Positions 18,548 through 27,569 of a DNA stretch of 64,000 bases are shown in pieces. Source of the DNA: Cytobacillus firmus. GTDB taxonomy: Bacteria; Bacillota; Bacilli; Bacillales; Cytobacillaceae. How positions within the stretch are numbered: the first letter of the stretch is position 1; every line of letters starts with the position of its first letter. The notes beneath the pieces are model-generated. The model was not told the DNA's origin, did not search any database, and saw only the letters and a program-made list of their open reading frames with translations. Both the position numbers and the translations under genes were made by a program. The stretch lies in contig NZ_CP098323.1 in NCBI RefSeq assembly GCF_023657595.1, positions 396,001 through 460,000 on the forward strand, written 5' to 3'.

Positions 18548-19312
18548 ATGTCTGTAAAGTATCCGGTTTTAGAAGGAGCAGAACCTTTTTATTTTGAAGG
18601 TAATGAGATTGGGATTCTGGTTTCTCATGGCTTTACCGGTTCAACTCAAAGTATGCGTCCGATAGGGGAAGCTTATGCAAATGCTGGATATACGGTCTGC
18701 GGTCCACGCCTGAGGGGACATGGCACTCATTATGAAGAAATGGAAACAACGACCTATCAGGACTGGATTCATTCTGTTGAAGAAGGTTATCGGTGGCTGA
18801 AAGAGCGCTGCAGTACGATATTCGTTACAGGTCTGTCAATGGGCGGCACCCTGACATTGTATATGGCCGAGAAATATCCGGAGATTAAGGGGATTATCCC
18901 GATTAATGCAGCAGTTGAGATTCCTGATATGGCGGCAGCAGCCAGCCTGGAGGATGTCCGTTTCCTTGATGCAATTGGTTCAGACATAAAAAACCCTGAT
19001 ATAAAAGAGCTTGCCTATGAAAAGACACCGGTAAAATCGCTTGGTCAAATAACGGAACTAATGAAGAAGGTGAAAGCCGATTTAGGGAAAGTGACTTGTC
19101 CTGCGCTGATTTTTGTCTCAAAAGAAGATCATGTAGTTCCTCCTTCCAATTCACAGGAAATATACAGCGGCATTAAATCAGCTGCCAAGGAATTAGTCAC
19201 CCTGGACAACAGCTATCATGTAGCAACGCTGGATAACGATCAGGATATCATTATAGATAGAACACTGCATTTTCTGCAGAGGGCACTGGAAACAAGCAGC
19301 CTTCAGGGGTGA
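18548..19312 (+). CDS. est: Carboxylesterase / monoacylglycerol lipase-like alpha/beta hydrolase
   Basis: A 254-residue alpha/beta hydrolase of the Est30 type. VSHGFTGS forms the oxyanion loop, GLSMGG holds nucleophile Ser97, FVSKEDHVVPP the acid Asp, and NSYHVATLD the His. Members hydrolyse short acyl esters in the cytoplasm. The ATG at 18548 is chosen because GGAGGAAGGAAC precedes it directly. Upstream, AGGAGGGATAGAGGG at about 18480 is followed by an ATG-TGA that encodes nothing. Confidence 0.88.
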   Translation: MSVKYPVLEGAEPFYFEGNEIGILVSHGFTGSTQSMRPIGEAYANAGYTVCGPRLRGHGTHYEEMETTTYQDWIHSVEEGYRWLKERCSTIFVTGLSMGGTLTLYMAEKYPEIKGIIPINAAVEIPDMAAAASLEDVRFLDAIGSDIKNPDIKELAYEKTPVKSLGQITELMKKVKADLGKVTCPALIFVSKEDHVVPPSNSQEIYSGIKSAAKELVTLDNSYHVATLDNDQDIIIDRTLHFLQRALETSSLQG

Positions 19313-19470
19313 TGAGGGGAGCTTACCCAGGCTCCTTTTTTTTGGACTTTAAAAGGATATTTTCATTGTCCCAATAGTTTTTGTATGCCTTGATCTGATG
19401 CAAATTCCCGTTCCTTTTTGCAGCCAGTTATGGTAGCATTTAGTGATGCGAAATAATTAATCGCAGTCTA

Positions 19471-19673
19471 ACGGGCAGTAAGACCCCCACTTCAAGGCTC
19501 AGAGGAATCCAAGGAGGATAAGCGGGGGTCAAACTGCCCGTAAAGGCCCGAAAAGAAGAACAAAGACTAAGAACGCCACGTCCTGTGGCAACGTCTTTGT
19601 GACCCACTTCCTGTGGGCCTCAACTAACAATCAGTGGGGGATAAGGAAAACCCCCACTGATTGAAGTTTCACG
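19471..19673. repeat. Highly structured extragenic element (repeat C), possibly an IS200/IS605-derived end
   Basis: Four hairpins follow one another: ACGGGCAGT (19471-19479) with ACTGCCCGT (19533-19541) enclosing GACCCCC/GGGGGTC; GCCACGTCCTGTGGC (19575-19589); CCCACTTCCTGTGGG (19603-19617); and AATCAGTGGGGG (19629-19640) with CCCCCACTGATT (19651-19662), then GAAGTTTCAC. About 40 bases from 19564 recur, inverted, at 41443-41484. The final hairpin plus GAAGTTTCAC resembles right ends of IS200/IS605-type elements, but no transposase or TnpB gene remains, so that origin is inference. Confidence 0.6.
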
Positions 19674-19709
19674 TTATCATTTTCTTTAATAGATGAAAGA
19701 GGGATGCAC

Positions 19710-20906
19710 TTGGAAAAGGCTGCAAAAGAGACTTTATGGTCAAAGTCTTTCATTATGCTGATGGTTGGGAATTTGTTTGTTTTTATGTCGTTTCAGATGC
19801 TGATTCCAACATTGCCTCCATATATAAAGTCCATTGGGGCGACTGGTCTTGAAATTGGGCTGGTAACGGCACTGTTTTCGATTGGAGCCGTTTTGAGCAG
19901 GCCTTTCATCGGATTCATGCTGGAATATAAAGCAAGAAAGCAGCTGGTACTGATTGGTGCAGCAGCGCTTTTGGCAATAACCATTATTTATCCGCTTTCA
20001 AGCGTGGTGATGATTTTTCTGTTGTTCCGATTCATTCATGGCCTTGCATGGGGCTGGTCAACTACTGTGAATGGGACAGCGGCTGTAGATGTAGTGCCTA
20101 ATTCCAGGCTCGGAGAGGGAATGGGTTACTATGGCCTGAGCGTTACGATTGGAATGATCATTGCTCCAAGTCTTGGAATCTATCTATATCAGATTACTTC
20201 CTTTACAAATCTTATTTATATCTCAAGCGTACTAGGGGTGATTGCCATTGTGCTCCTGGCCATTGTCCGCTACGAAACGCCTGAGGCTGTTATGAAAACA
20301 AGGAAAGAAGATCTTAAATTCTCTTATCTGGGCTCTTTAGTTGAAAAATCCAGCTGGTTTCCTGCGTTCATCACAATACTTGTGACCTTTGGATATGGCT
20401 CCATCGTAACGTTCATCGTTATTTTTGGCGAAGAGCGGGGCATTGATCAGATATTCCTATTCTACCTGTTTAATGCGATTATGGCATCGCTATCAAGGCC
20501 GGTTGCCGGAAAGTGGTTTGACCAGCGGGGGCCGATGGAGCTCGTGCTGCTGTGCACGTTCCTGACTTTCATAGGAATGTGGGTACTTTCCTTCGCTCAT
20601 TCGAATTTGTTTATTATCATTAGCGGAATCTTGTTTGGAATTGGCTTTGGCTCATTGATTCCTACTCTGCAGTCCTGGACGTTATCCATGACACCATCCA
20701 ACCGGCGCGGTGTGGCAAATGGAATGTTCTTCTCCTCCATCGACCTTGGCATTGGACTAAGCGGGCTTGTATTTGGGGTGCTTGCACAGTTTGTGGAAAC
20801 GGCGGCGCTCTTCCAAATATCAAGTGTGTTCCTGATTCTGGGCATGGCTGTTACAGTCATCTATGGGAAACGGCGCCGGGCCGCCCGGCCGCAGCAGGCC
20901 TCATAA
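19710..20906 (+). CDS. Major facilitator superfamily transporter
   Basis: A roughly 398-residue, 12-helix MFS protein. The loop 2-3 region (SRPFIGFMLEYKARKQLVLIG) is a variant of motif A, and the central loop carries KTRKEDLKFS before the second six-helix half. SRPVAGKWFDQRGP is the second-half copy. The family (YfkF/staphylopine-exporter-like drug:proton antiporters) is mostly efflux; substrate unknown. TTG 19710 is preferred to ATG 19704, because GAGGG abuts that ATG with no spacing. Downstream is a terminator. Confidence 0.85.
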   Translation: MEKAAKETLWSKSFIMLMVGNLFVFMSFQMLIPTLPPYIKSIGATGLEIGLVTALFSIGAVLSRPFIGFMLEYKARKQLVLIGAAALLAITIIYPLSSVVMIFLLFRFIHGLAWGWSTTVNGTAAVDVVPNSRLGEGMGYYGLSVTIGMIIAPSLGIYLYQITSFTNLIYISSVLGVIAIVLLAIVRYETPEAVMKTRKEDLKFSYLGSLVEKSSWFPAFITILVTFGYGSIVTFIVIFGEERGIDQIFLFYLFNAIMASLSRPVAGKWFDQRGPMELVLLCTFLTFIGMWVLSFAHSNLFIIISGILFGIGFGSLIPTLQSWTLSMTPSNRRGVANGMFFSSIDLGIGLSGLVFGVLAQFVETAALFQISSVFLILGMAVTVIYGKRRRAARPQQAS

Positions 20907-20915
20907 TGAAGAATG

Positions 20916-20958
20916 AAAACTGGCAGGCAGGAATATATATTTCTGTCTGCCAGTTTTT
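20916..20958 (+). terminator. Terminator after the MFS gene
   Basis: AACTGGCAGGCAG pairs with CTGTCTGCCAGTT with one G-U pair, followed by TTT. Confidence 0.8.
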
Positions 20959-21135
20959 ATTTTGATTTGAGGTGGTATTAATAGAGAGAAGCTGATTCTA
21001 ACTATTAAAAATATTACACAGGAATACAGCAATGTTTCAAAAATGATAGAGAAATGAAATTTTTTGCAGAAAAATTTTTGCTACAATATAAGGATAAAGG
21101 ATGAAAATTGGCGTATTATGCGTTTTTTTAAAAGA

Positions 21136-21413
21136 TAAGAAGGTAAATTCTGAAGTTAGATTACTGTCTAGCTCCAGGCGCCATCGGCTCGAGGTCATAA
21201 GCTTGTCTTGTTTCGGCTCCTAGGGACTCGAGGTCATAAGCCGCTCCCTTCCAGAAGGAAAAAACACCTTCTTACAGGGATCGTCTTATGCTAGTCGTCC
21301 CTGGGCAGTCGCCTCAAAATTTATTTCAATCCGTCCAAAAGGTTAAAGAACAACCTTTCAGCCGGCTCGTCTTATGCTTGTCGCCGATAGGCGGGCGCCT
21401 TCCGCTTTTCTTA
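21136..21413. repeat. Extragenic repeat B, copy 1
   Basis: Starts TAAGAAGG, contains TGTCTAGCTCCAGGCGCC and CTCGAGGTCATAAGC twice, and ends GGGCGCCTTCCGCTTTTCTTA. Ends and internal motifs match copies at 41244-41521 and 46734-46829. The ends are weakly inverted (TAAGAA ... TTCTTA), as in a miniature mobile element. No coding capacity is apparent. It fills most of the 625-base gap before the TPR-GTPase gene. Confidence 0.75.
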
Positions 21414-21474
21414 TAAAGTATGCTGATAAAGCCCTATGAAATTAGGAAATCAGCAGGCTGGATCAATAAAATTC

Positions 21475-21511
21475 TTTTAAAAGACGCCGCCTTTAGGCGG
21501 ACTTTTAAAAA
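21475..21511 (+). promoter_or_regulatory. Long perfect hairpin in the leader of the TPR-GTPase gene
   Basis: TTTTAAAAG, GCCGCCT / AGGCGG and CTTTTAAAA form a near-perfect stem with a TT loop, 20 bases before the start codon. No T run follows, so it is not a standard terminator; it may stabilise or regulate the mRNA. Confidence 0.5.
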
Positions 21512-21531
21512 TAGCACTGCGGGGGATCAAG

Positions 21532-24279
21532 ATGACTTTAGAGAAGAAGCTAATCAGCAAAACCTTTTATAAGACCTTCATGGAATCTAATGAAAATGTG
21601 CATCCGATCAGGGTTTTGGGTGAACTGTATGTGGCTGAGCAGCAGAACGAGGTGCCTGATTTAACTAATATCCGCTTCGCCCAGGGTGAAGTCTATTTCC
21701 TTAACAAGGATTATGAAGCGGCCATTTTTAAATGGGAAAGCATTCCGAATGAATTGGGGCCGTGGGCTCAGAAAAATATGGCTGATGCCTATTTTGAATT
21801 AGATCTGCTTTCAAATGCAGAGGACTTTTATAAATCGATTGAAACAGATTCAGAGGTGTTAAAGACCGAAGTGCTCCTCCAGCTGTTTTCACTTTACATA
21901 CAGCGCGGCAAGCTTGAATTGGCTGTTGAATCCATTAAAGAGGCGGTCCGGCTAAATCCGGATTATCCGGATGTGACCGATCTGGCACGAGGGTTCTTTG
22001 AAGAACACAGTGATTGGGGAAATGCAGTGGAGCTGGCTGTCAATGAAGCAATAAGGACGGAATCACTATCCTGGTTTGAAGTTCTTCATTCGTATGTGGA
22101 ACAGGGGCGGACAGCAAAAATGGAGCCGAACTATTTCAGTGAGGCGCTTTCGGTGTTATACCGTGCAGATCAGGCTCACTTTGAAGGTTTATCAGCCGCT
22201 CTGTGGGACAGCTACAAGAAATCTGACCTGTATTTCTCATGGCTGAAAGAATATAATCATCTTCTCCTGAATATGGAGCCGGGACGCTCACATACATGGA
22301 GCGTGCTTTCGGAGCTTTATAAAGATACTTATCTTGAAATGATCAGCGGGAAGCATTTAATCCGGGACTTATCCCATCTGATTCCAAATCACATAACGAA
22401 TTGGGTGAAAATAGCTGCTCCTTCTCATTATCTTGTTTCGGCATCGGCAGTGCTGGCATGGAGCGAAATATTTCCATCCAATATTGATTCTTCTGCTGTC
22501 AGTGAAGCAGAAAGCCTTGTGAACCGTTCTGTCCGTTATCAGGAAGGTCTGGAGGAAAGCTTTAAGCTTTTCGAAAATATCATGAAATGGGCAAAGGAAA
22601 AAGGCGTCCTGATGGGTGAGCGATTTGAATGGATGGTCCGTGAGCTCCTTGATTTGGATTCCGGCCACTTGCTGATTGCCGGTGCAGCATCAAATGGAAA
22701 ATCATCTTTTGTGAACACTCTTCTCGGTGAAGAGCTGATGGGGGATTCAACCTCTGCTTCAGTGCTGTTCAAGGATAGTGATGAAGCGGAAATCCATGCT
22801 ATTACGGACGAGGAGGTCAGAAGCATTTCTGATCTTGAGGATTTTAGGCAAAGTGCAGAGAAAAGCCAGCAGACGCTCATACGCTGCAAGATGCCATTCA
22901 GCTTTTTACAGAATAATAGACTCGCTGTCATAGATACGCCGGGTCTTGCGGGGCAGAGCAAGTTCAGAAATGGTGTGTTCCAATACCTCCATTTCGCTGA
23001 CAGCATGCTATTTGTCCTGAATGCGGATTCCCCTTTGACAGATAAAGAGCTGGATCTTGCTGTAAAAATGCGAGAGCAGGCTCCGGAACTGCCTATTCAT
23101 TTCCTTCTCAGTAAAATGGATCGGATTCCGGACAGTCAGGATGCCATTGAGCTTCTTGACGAAACTCAGTCCCGTGTTCATACCTATTTCCCGAAAGCAA
23201 AGGTGTTTGCTTTCTCCGCCTATTATGAAAGCGAAAGCCAGCTCAATGATTTAGCCGTCTTTATCAAGTCGATGATCGATGGACAGAACCGGAAAGAAGA
23301 GCGTACAGCAAAGGTTCTTTACTATATAAAAAAATCCATCAAATTCCTGCTTGAAAAACGTGTTGAGATGGAAAACAGCTTGATTGATACGATTAAATGG
23401 AATGAAGAGATGGTGACAAAACTGAAGGGTGCCAAGAATCAGCTGATGGATATGGAGGAAGAGAAGGTCCGGACGATTAAAAGATCGTACAGCAAGATTA
23501 AAGATGAAATGAGAGCGGATCTTGAGAAGCAGATTCCGGAACTGCTTCGGAATTGTTCAGAAATGGTGACAGAAGACAGTGATTTTGGAAAAATCCATAC
23601 TGAACTTAATGATGAAATGAATAATCGGGTACATCAATATATTGAAGATACGGTTTTGCCGGAGTTTCATGTTTCCATACAAGATTGGATTGCGGAAAGT
23701 GAAGGAGAGTTCAGAAGCAGCCAGGCATATTTGGATGAAATCAGCCAAGGCTTCAATGAGCTATACAGCGAGGAGAAAATCGCGCTGGACTGCGATTTCA
23801 GAGTCCTGGATGACTGGCGACGCGACGCTGACCGGATGACGCGCGGGAGTGTTCAGCTAGAAAAGGCCAATATTCTAAACCGCTTTTCACCATCGCAGTT
23901 CCTGCTCAAGAGTGCAGGAAAACTGCTTGGGGCGATTCAGCAGAATAAAACCATGCTCCATAATAAATATAAACAGTTCATTGAGCATGAAGACTATAGC
24001 GAAATCGCAGAATTCATCACCGATAAATTCATGCAGCAATTTGAACTCTTCGAGAAATCGCTTGAGCGGGATATTAAGATGTTCTTCAGAAATCCGTTTG
24101 ACGTATTGAATCATACAGTTGAAGAGACATATACGAACATTGCGGAAAATAAAGAAGCATTAAGCGATATGCGCAAAAATCCAGAGATTTACCAGGATCC
24201 TCTTACACTATTTGACCTGAAGCTCCGCCAGTTTGAATGGATGACTTCAGCAGGGGACAGAGTTAAGGAATATCGTTGA
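21532..24279 (+). CDS. TPR-repeat protein with dynamin-like GTPase domain
   Basis: A 915-residue protein. Residues about 40-190 form TPR-like helical repeats (FAQGEVYFLNKDYEAAIFKWESI, NMADAYFELDLLSNAEDFYKSI, LFSLYIQRGKLELAVESIKEAVRLNPDYPD). Residues about 375-600 are a GTPase: P-loop GAASNGKS (383-390), switch Thr region, DTPG (468-471), and SKMD (527-530) in place of TKxD. The remaining 300 residues are long charged helices of the dynamin middle/effector type. It resembles bacterial dynamin-family membrane-remodelling GTPases, here fused to TPRs. No membrane helix is visible. Single-gene unit. Confidence 0.8.
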   Translation: MTLEKKLISKTFYKTFMESNENVHPIRVLGELYVAEQQNEVPDLTNIRFAQGEVYFLNKDYEAAIFKWESIPNELGPWAQKNMADAYFELDLLSNAEDFYKSIETDSEVLKTEVLLQLFSLYIQRGKLELAVESIKEAVRLNPDYPDVTDLARGFFEEHSDWGNAVELAVNEAIRTESLSWFEVLHSYVEQGRTAKMEPNYFSEALSVLYRADQAHFEGLSAALWDSYKKSDLYFSWLKEYNHLLLNMEPGRSHTWSVLSELYKDTYLEMISGKHLIRDLSHLIPNHITNWVKIAAPSHYLVSASAVLAWSEIFPSNIDSSAVSEAESLVNRSVRYQEGLEESFKLFENIMKWAKEKGVLMGERFEWMVRELLDLDSGHLLIAGAASNGKSSFVNTLLGEELMGDSTSASVLFKDSDEAEIHAITDEEVRSISDLEDFRQSAEKSQQTLIRCKMPFSFLQNNRLAVIDTPGLAGQSKFRNGVFQYLHFADSMLFVLNADSPLTDKELDLAVKMREQAPELPIHFLLSKMDRIPDSQDAIELLDETQSRVHTYFPKAKVFAFSAYYESESQLNDLAVFIKSMIDGQNRKEERTAKVLYYIKKSIKFLLEKRVEMENSLIDTIKWNEEMVTKLKGAKNQLMDMEEEKVRTIKRSYSKIKDEMRADLEKQIPELLRNCSEMVTEDSDFGKIHTELNDEMNNRVHQYIEDTVLPEFHVSIQDWIAESEGEFRSSQAYLDEISQGFNELYSEEKIALDCDFRVLDDWRRDADRMTRGSVQLEKANILNRFSPSQFLLKSAGKLLGAIQQNKTMLHNKYKQFIEHEDYSEIAEFITDKFMQQFELFEKSLERDIKMFFRNPFDVLNHTVEETYTNIAENKEALSDMRKNPEIYQDPLTLFDLKLRQFEWMTSAGDRVKEYR

Positions 24280-24285
24280 ACATTG

Positions 24286-24310
24286 GGAAGGAGTAATCCT
24301 TCCTCTTTTT
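24286..24310 (+). terminator. Terminator after the TPR-GTPase gene
   Basis: GGAAGGA (24286-24292), loop GTAA, TCCTTCC (24297-24303), then TCTTTTTT. Confidence 0.9.
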
Positions 24311-24334
24311 TATGTTTAAAACTTATTTTTTTCA

Positions 24335-24550
24335 CTGAGTTGATTGGAGCGGAAGGTGCGAGATCCTCGAAAATACTATTCATTTTCTTCGTGCGTTGTT
24401 TATTAAAGGAAGCTTATTCAAAGTCTGCGGGAGTAGCGGGACAGGACAGGTGAGACCCCACAGACGCACAGCATCGAGGAGGCTCACCGCCCGCACCGCG
24501 GGTTTGCTGAGTGCCTGCAGCGGAAATCAACGGGCTGAATACTTAGGCTA
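24335..24550. repeat. MITE-like repeat A, copy 1 (ends degenerate)
   Basis: The core runs from TGAGTTGATTGGAGCGGAAG through GCGGGAGTAGCGGGACAGG, GAGGAGGCTCACCGCCCGC and CAGCGGAAATCAACGG. The same order of blocks recurs at 34780-34898 and 42928-43195. In this copy the inverted ends are eroded and no target duplication is seen. Confidence 0.8.
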
Positions 24551-24585
24551 AAAACAAAAATTTTTATAAAAAAGGCGAAATACAG

Positions 24586-24611
24586 GTTTGACCTCTAACA
24601 TATAAGGGTAA
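24586..24611 (+). promoter_or_regulatory. Sigma-B type promoter for the RsbK-like kinase
   Basis: GTTTGA (24586-24591) and GGGTAA (24606-24611) are separated by 14 bases, close to the sigma-B consensus GTTTAA-N12-14-GGGTAT. The gene downstream encodes a likely sigma-B activating kinase, so positive feedback is inferred. Confidence 0.7.
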
Positions 24612-24703
24612 AGAAGCTGGTCTATTAAAACCTTAATCTCATAAAGCATGAACATGCAAAGAAAAATGATGAAGAAAAATCGGGGGAAAGAAGGAGAGAA
24701 CAG

Positions 24704-27499
24704 GTGAGCTTTAAAAGAAAGCAAATGATGGGATTGGGCTTAACCGTATTTTTTTTGTTTATTCTAATGTTTGTCATTCTGTCTATGGTAAACGGAATGA
24801 AAGCAAACATGCTGGAAATTGTGGAGGATCGATACTATAAGGTAAATCAGGCTACAGAGATCAGACAGCTATTTTACCAGACAGACCAGCAGCTGCTAAG
24901 TGTGCTCACCGATAAAGTCTCAAGCGATTCAGCCATGACGGCTGAATTGGTGAAAGCCAACCATGAGGGGATACAAACCCGAATATTTAATTTAGAACAA
25001 GAATTAAATAGACAAAAATCCAAATTGCTTTTAAAAGAAGTGGAGCAGGCATATGAATCATATGCCCAGATGCAAAACAGCTTCATTGGATTAATGAGTA
25101 ATGGTGATATGGACTCTTTGGAAGCGCTATACAGAAGTGAGAGAGAAAACCGAAACGCACTGCTGAACAAGCTGGCTGAATTTAAAGAGTATCAGGAATC
25201 CCTTATGGCGGAATCGCTGAATGGTGCAAATGACACGTACAGCCAGTTAGTATCTACTTTGGTTGCTGCGGTTGCAATAGCAATTGTTTTAATCGTTGGA
25301 GTGACGGTTTGGGTGATCAAAAGCACAGGCAGAACCATCAGTTTAATTACAAAAGGGATTAAGGATATTGATTATCAGGATCTTTCTTCCATTTCAAGGC
25401 TGAATGTCGAATCCAATGACGAAATCGGCAATATTGCGAAAGCCTTTAATTCTATGGCTGATTCCCTTGAGAATTATTACGTGAAAGAACAGCGCTATTC
25501 GGCTGAAATCAGTGAGCAAAACTGGATCCAAAGCCAGTCTGCTGCATTAGTAAGCATCTATAGCCAGCATGTGACTATAGCCAATTTGGCAGATGATTTT
25601 ATATCAAGGCTGGCACCTGCCGCCGGAGCTGATCTTGGAGTCATTTATGTGAAAGATGACAACGGAAGCAAACCTGTATTTAAGAAGCAGGCTGCGTATG
25701 CAGATGGAGCGGATGATGCAGGAAGAGACTTTTTCTATGAGGGGGAAGGTTTAGCAGGGCAAACTGTCAGGGATAAGAAAACAATCTTCCTCGAGGATGT
25801 TCCTGAGGATTACAAAGTCTTATCAACTGGTTTGGGAGATGTCAGGCCGAAAAGCATCATGATGGCTCCCGTTATGCTAAAGGACGAGGTAGTGGCAGTA
25901 TTGGAACTGGCGAGTTTGAGGCCGTTCACTGAAGCTCAGATCAAACTATTGGAAAAAGTAATAGAAACATTAGGAATAGCCATTACGAATATTTCCGGAA
26001 GAATGGAGATTGAACGCTTACTGGCCGAATCCCAGGCACAGACAGAGGAACTGCAGGCACAGGCTGAAGAGCTGCAATCCCAGTCTGAGGAGCTGCAGGC
26101 GCAATCTGAAGAAATGCAGAGTCAATCCGAAGAGCTGCGTATGATTAATGAGCAGCTTGAAGAGCGCTCAAGAGATGCTGAAATGAAATCCGAAGAACTT
26201 CAGGCTGCCAAGGAAGAACTGGAGGAAAAAGCAAAACAGCTGGGTCTAAGCTCAAAATACAAATCAGAGTTCCTGGCAAATATGTCCCACGAGCTGCGCA
26301 CGCCTCTTAACAGCATCCTGCTTTTATCAGAAATGCTGGCAGAAGACCCGGATCAAATCCTTACTGAGGAGCAGAAAGAGTTTTCCAAGGTTATACATAC
26401 ATCTGGACAGGATTTACTTGCCCTCATTAACGATATTCTCGACCTTTCAAAAGTAGAGGTAGGGAAACTGGAAATCAGCTTTGAGGAAGTCAATATGGGA
26501 GAAATGTCTCAGCGTCTGAAACAGCATTTTACACAGGTGGCAAGGCATAAAAATCTTGAATTTACTGTAAGCTCTTCGGAAGAAGTTCTTTCTGTATTCA
26601 ATACCGATGAGCAGCGTCTGCAGCAAATTGTGAAAAACCTCCTTTCAAATGCATTTAAGTTTACGGAAGAAGGTTCAGTAGCAGTCACGTTTGAAAAAGC
26701 TTCAAAAGGCGATTTCTTTGGCTTGCCGTTATCCAGCTATACAAATGACTGGCTGAAAATAACAGTGCTCGACACAGGTATTGGCATTCCGTCCGAGAAG
26801 CAGGAGCTGATTTTTGAAGCCTTCCAGCAGGCTGATGGCGCCACAATGAGGAAATATGGCGGAACGGGCCTGGGATTGTCCATCTCCAAGGAATTTGCCC
26901 AGCTGCTCGGCGGTATCTGCAAAGTGGAGAGTGAAGAAGGAAAAGGAAGCCGGTTTACACTCGTTATCCCGAATCTTCCAAACGGAATGCCTGAAATAGA
27001 GGCCGGTTCGCTGGCTTTCGAAGAAGCTGCTGTAACCGCTGAACCTGTTCCGGAAGTGTCTGAGGCAGCTGAAACGCAAGCTGCTGAAGGAGATGCTGAA
27101 ATAGAGCATCAGCATACAGGTACGGAGCTTAAAGACAAAACGGTCATTGTTGTAGATGATGACCACAGAAATATTTATGCGCTGAAAAATGCTTTGAAAA
27201 AAGAAGGCATGAATGTCCTTACAGCAGAAAACGGGATGCAGTGCCTCGATTTGATAATGGGTACAGAACAGATTGATATTGTTCTGATGGATATTATGAT
27301 GCCGGTTATGGATGGTTATGAAACCATGAAGAGGCTTCGCGGGCTGGACAGGCACCAGGATGTTCCAATCATTGCCCTTACTGCCAAGGCGATGAAAGGC
27401 GATAGGGAAAAGTGCATGGACGCGGGTGCTACGGATTATATCAGCAAGCCTTTAAAACTGGACCAGCTGCTGTCCGTTATGAGAGTATGGCTTTCATAG
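24704..27499 (+). CDS. rsbK: Hybrid sensor histidine kinase, RsbK-like
   Basis: A 931-residue membrane kinase. Helix about 5-27 and helix about 180-203 flank an extracellular helical sensor. A HAMP linker (about 204-258), a GAF domain (about 280-430) and a heptad-repeat coiled coil (about 440-515, ELQAQSE-type repeats) follow. HisKA has FLANMSHELRTP with His529; HATPase has LLSNAFKFTEEG, DTGIGIP and GGTGLGLSIS. A C-terminal receiver ends the protein (VVDDD, Asp863 in LMDIMMP, SKPLK). GTG 24704 follows AAGGAGAG. With the CheR-like and PP2C-receiver genes downstream it matches the B. cereus RsbK-RsbM-RsbY sigma-B activation set. Confidence 0.85.
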   Translation: MSFKRKQMMGLGLTVFFLFILMFVILSMVNGMKANMLEIVEDRYYKVNQATEIRQLFYQTDQQLLSVLTDKVSSDSAMTAELVKANHEGIQTRIFNLEQELNRQKSKLLLKEVEQAYESYAQMQNSFIGLMSNGDMDSLEALYRSERENRNALLNKLAEFKEYQESLMAESLNGANDTYSQLVSTLVAAVAIAIVLIVGVTVWVIKSTGRTISLITKGIKDIDYQDLSSISRLNVESNDEIGNIAKAFNSMADSLENYYVKEQRYSAEISEQNWIQSQSAALVSIYSQHVTIANLADDFISRLAPAAGADLGVIYVKDDNGSKPVFKKQAAYADGADDAGRDFFYEGEGLAGQTVRDKKTIFLEDVPEDYKVLSTGLGDVRPKSIMMAPVMLKDEVVAVLELASLRPFTEAQIKLLEKVIETLGIAITNISGRMEIERLLAESQAQTEELQAQAEELQSQSEELQAQSEEMQSQSEELRMINEQLEERSRDAEMKSEELQAAKEELEEKAKQLGLSSKYKSEFLANMSHELRTPLNSILLLSEMLAEDPDQILTEEQKEFSKVIHTSGQDLLALINDILDLSKVEVGKLEISFEEVNMGEMSQRLKQHFTQVARHKNLEFTVSSSEEVLSVFNTDEQRLQQIVKNLLSNAFKFTEEGSVAVTFEKASKGDFFGLPLSSYTNDWLKITVLDTGIGIPSEKQELIFEAFQQADGATMRKYGGTGLGLSISKEFAQLLGGICKVESEEGKGSRFTLVIPNLPNGMPEIEAGSLAFEEAAVTAEPVPEVSEAAETQAAEGDAEIEHQHTGTELKDKTVIVVDDDHRNIYALKNALKKEGMNVLTAENGMQCLDLIMGTEQIDIVLMDIMMPVMDGYETMKRLRGLDRHQDVPIIALTAKAMKGDREKCMDAGATDYISKPLKLDQLLSVMRVWLS

Positions 27500-27569
27500 A
27501 TGGCAGGGAGGACCAGTCCGGACAACATACGGACATCGCTAATATTATTTTGTTCTCGAAAGTTGAGGA

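Noticed and set aside
19313-19709. Degraded tnpB gene beside the structured repeat
   Set aside because: No frame in this gap encodes recognisable TnpB motifs, so only the foldable ends are supported.
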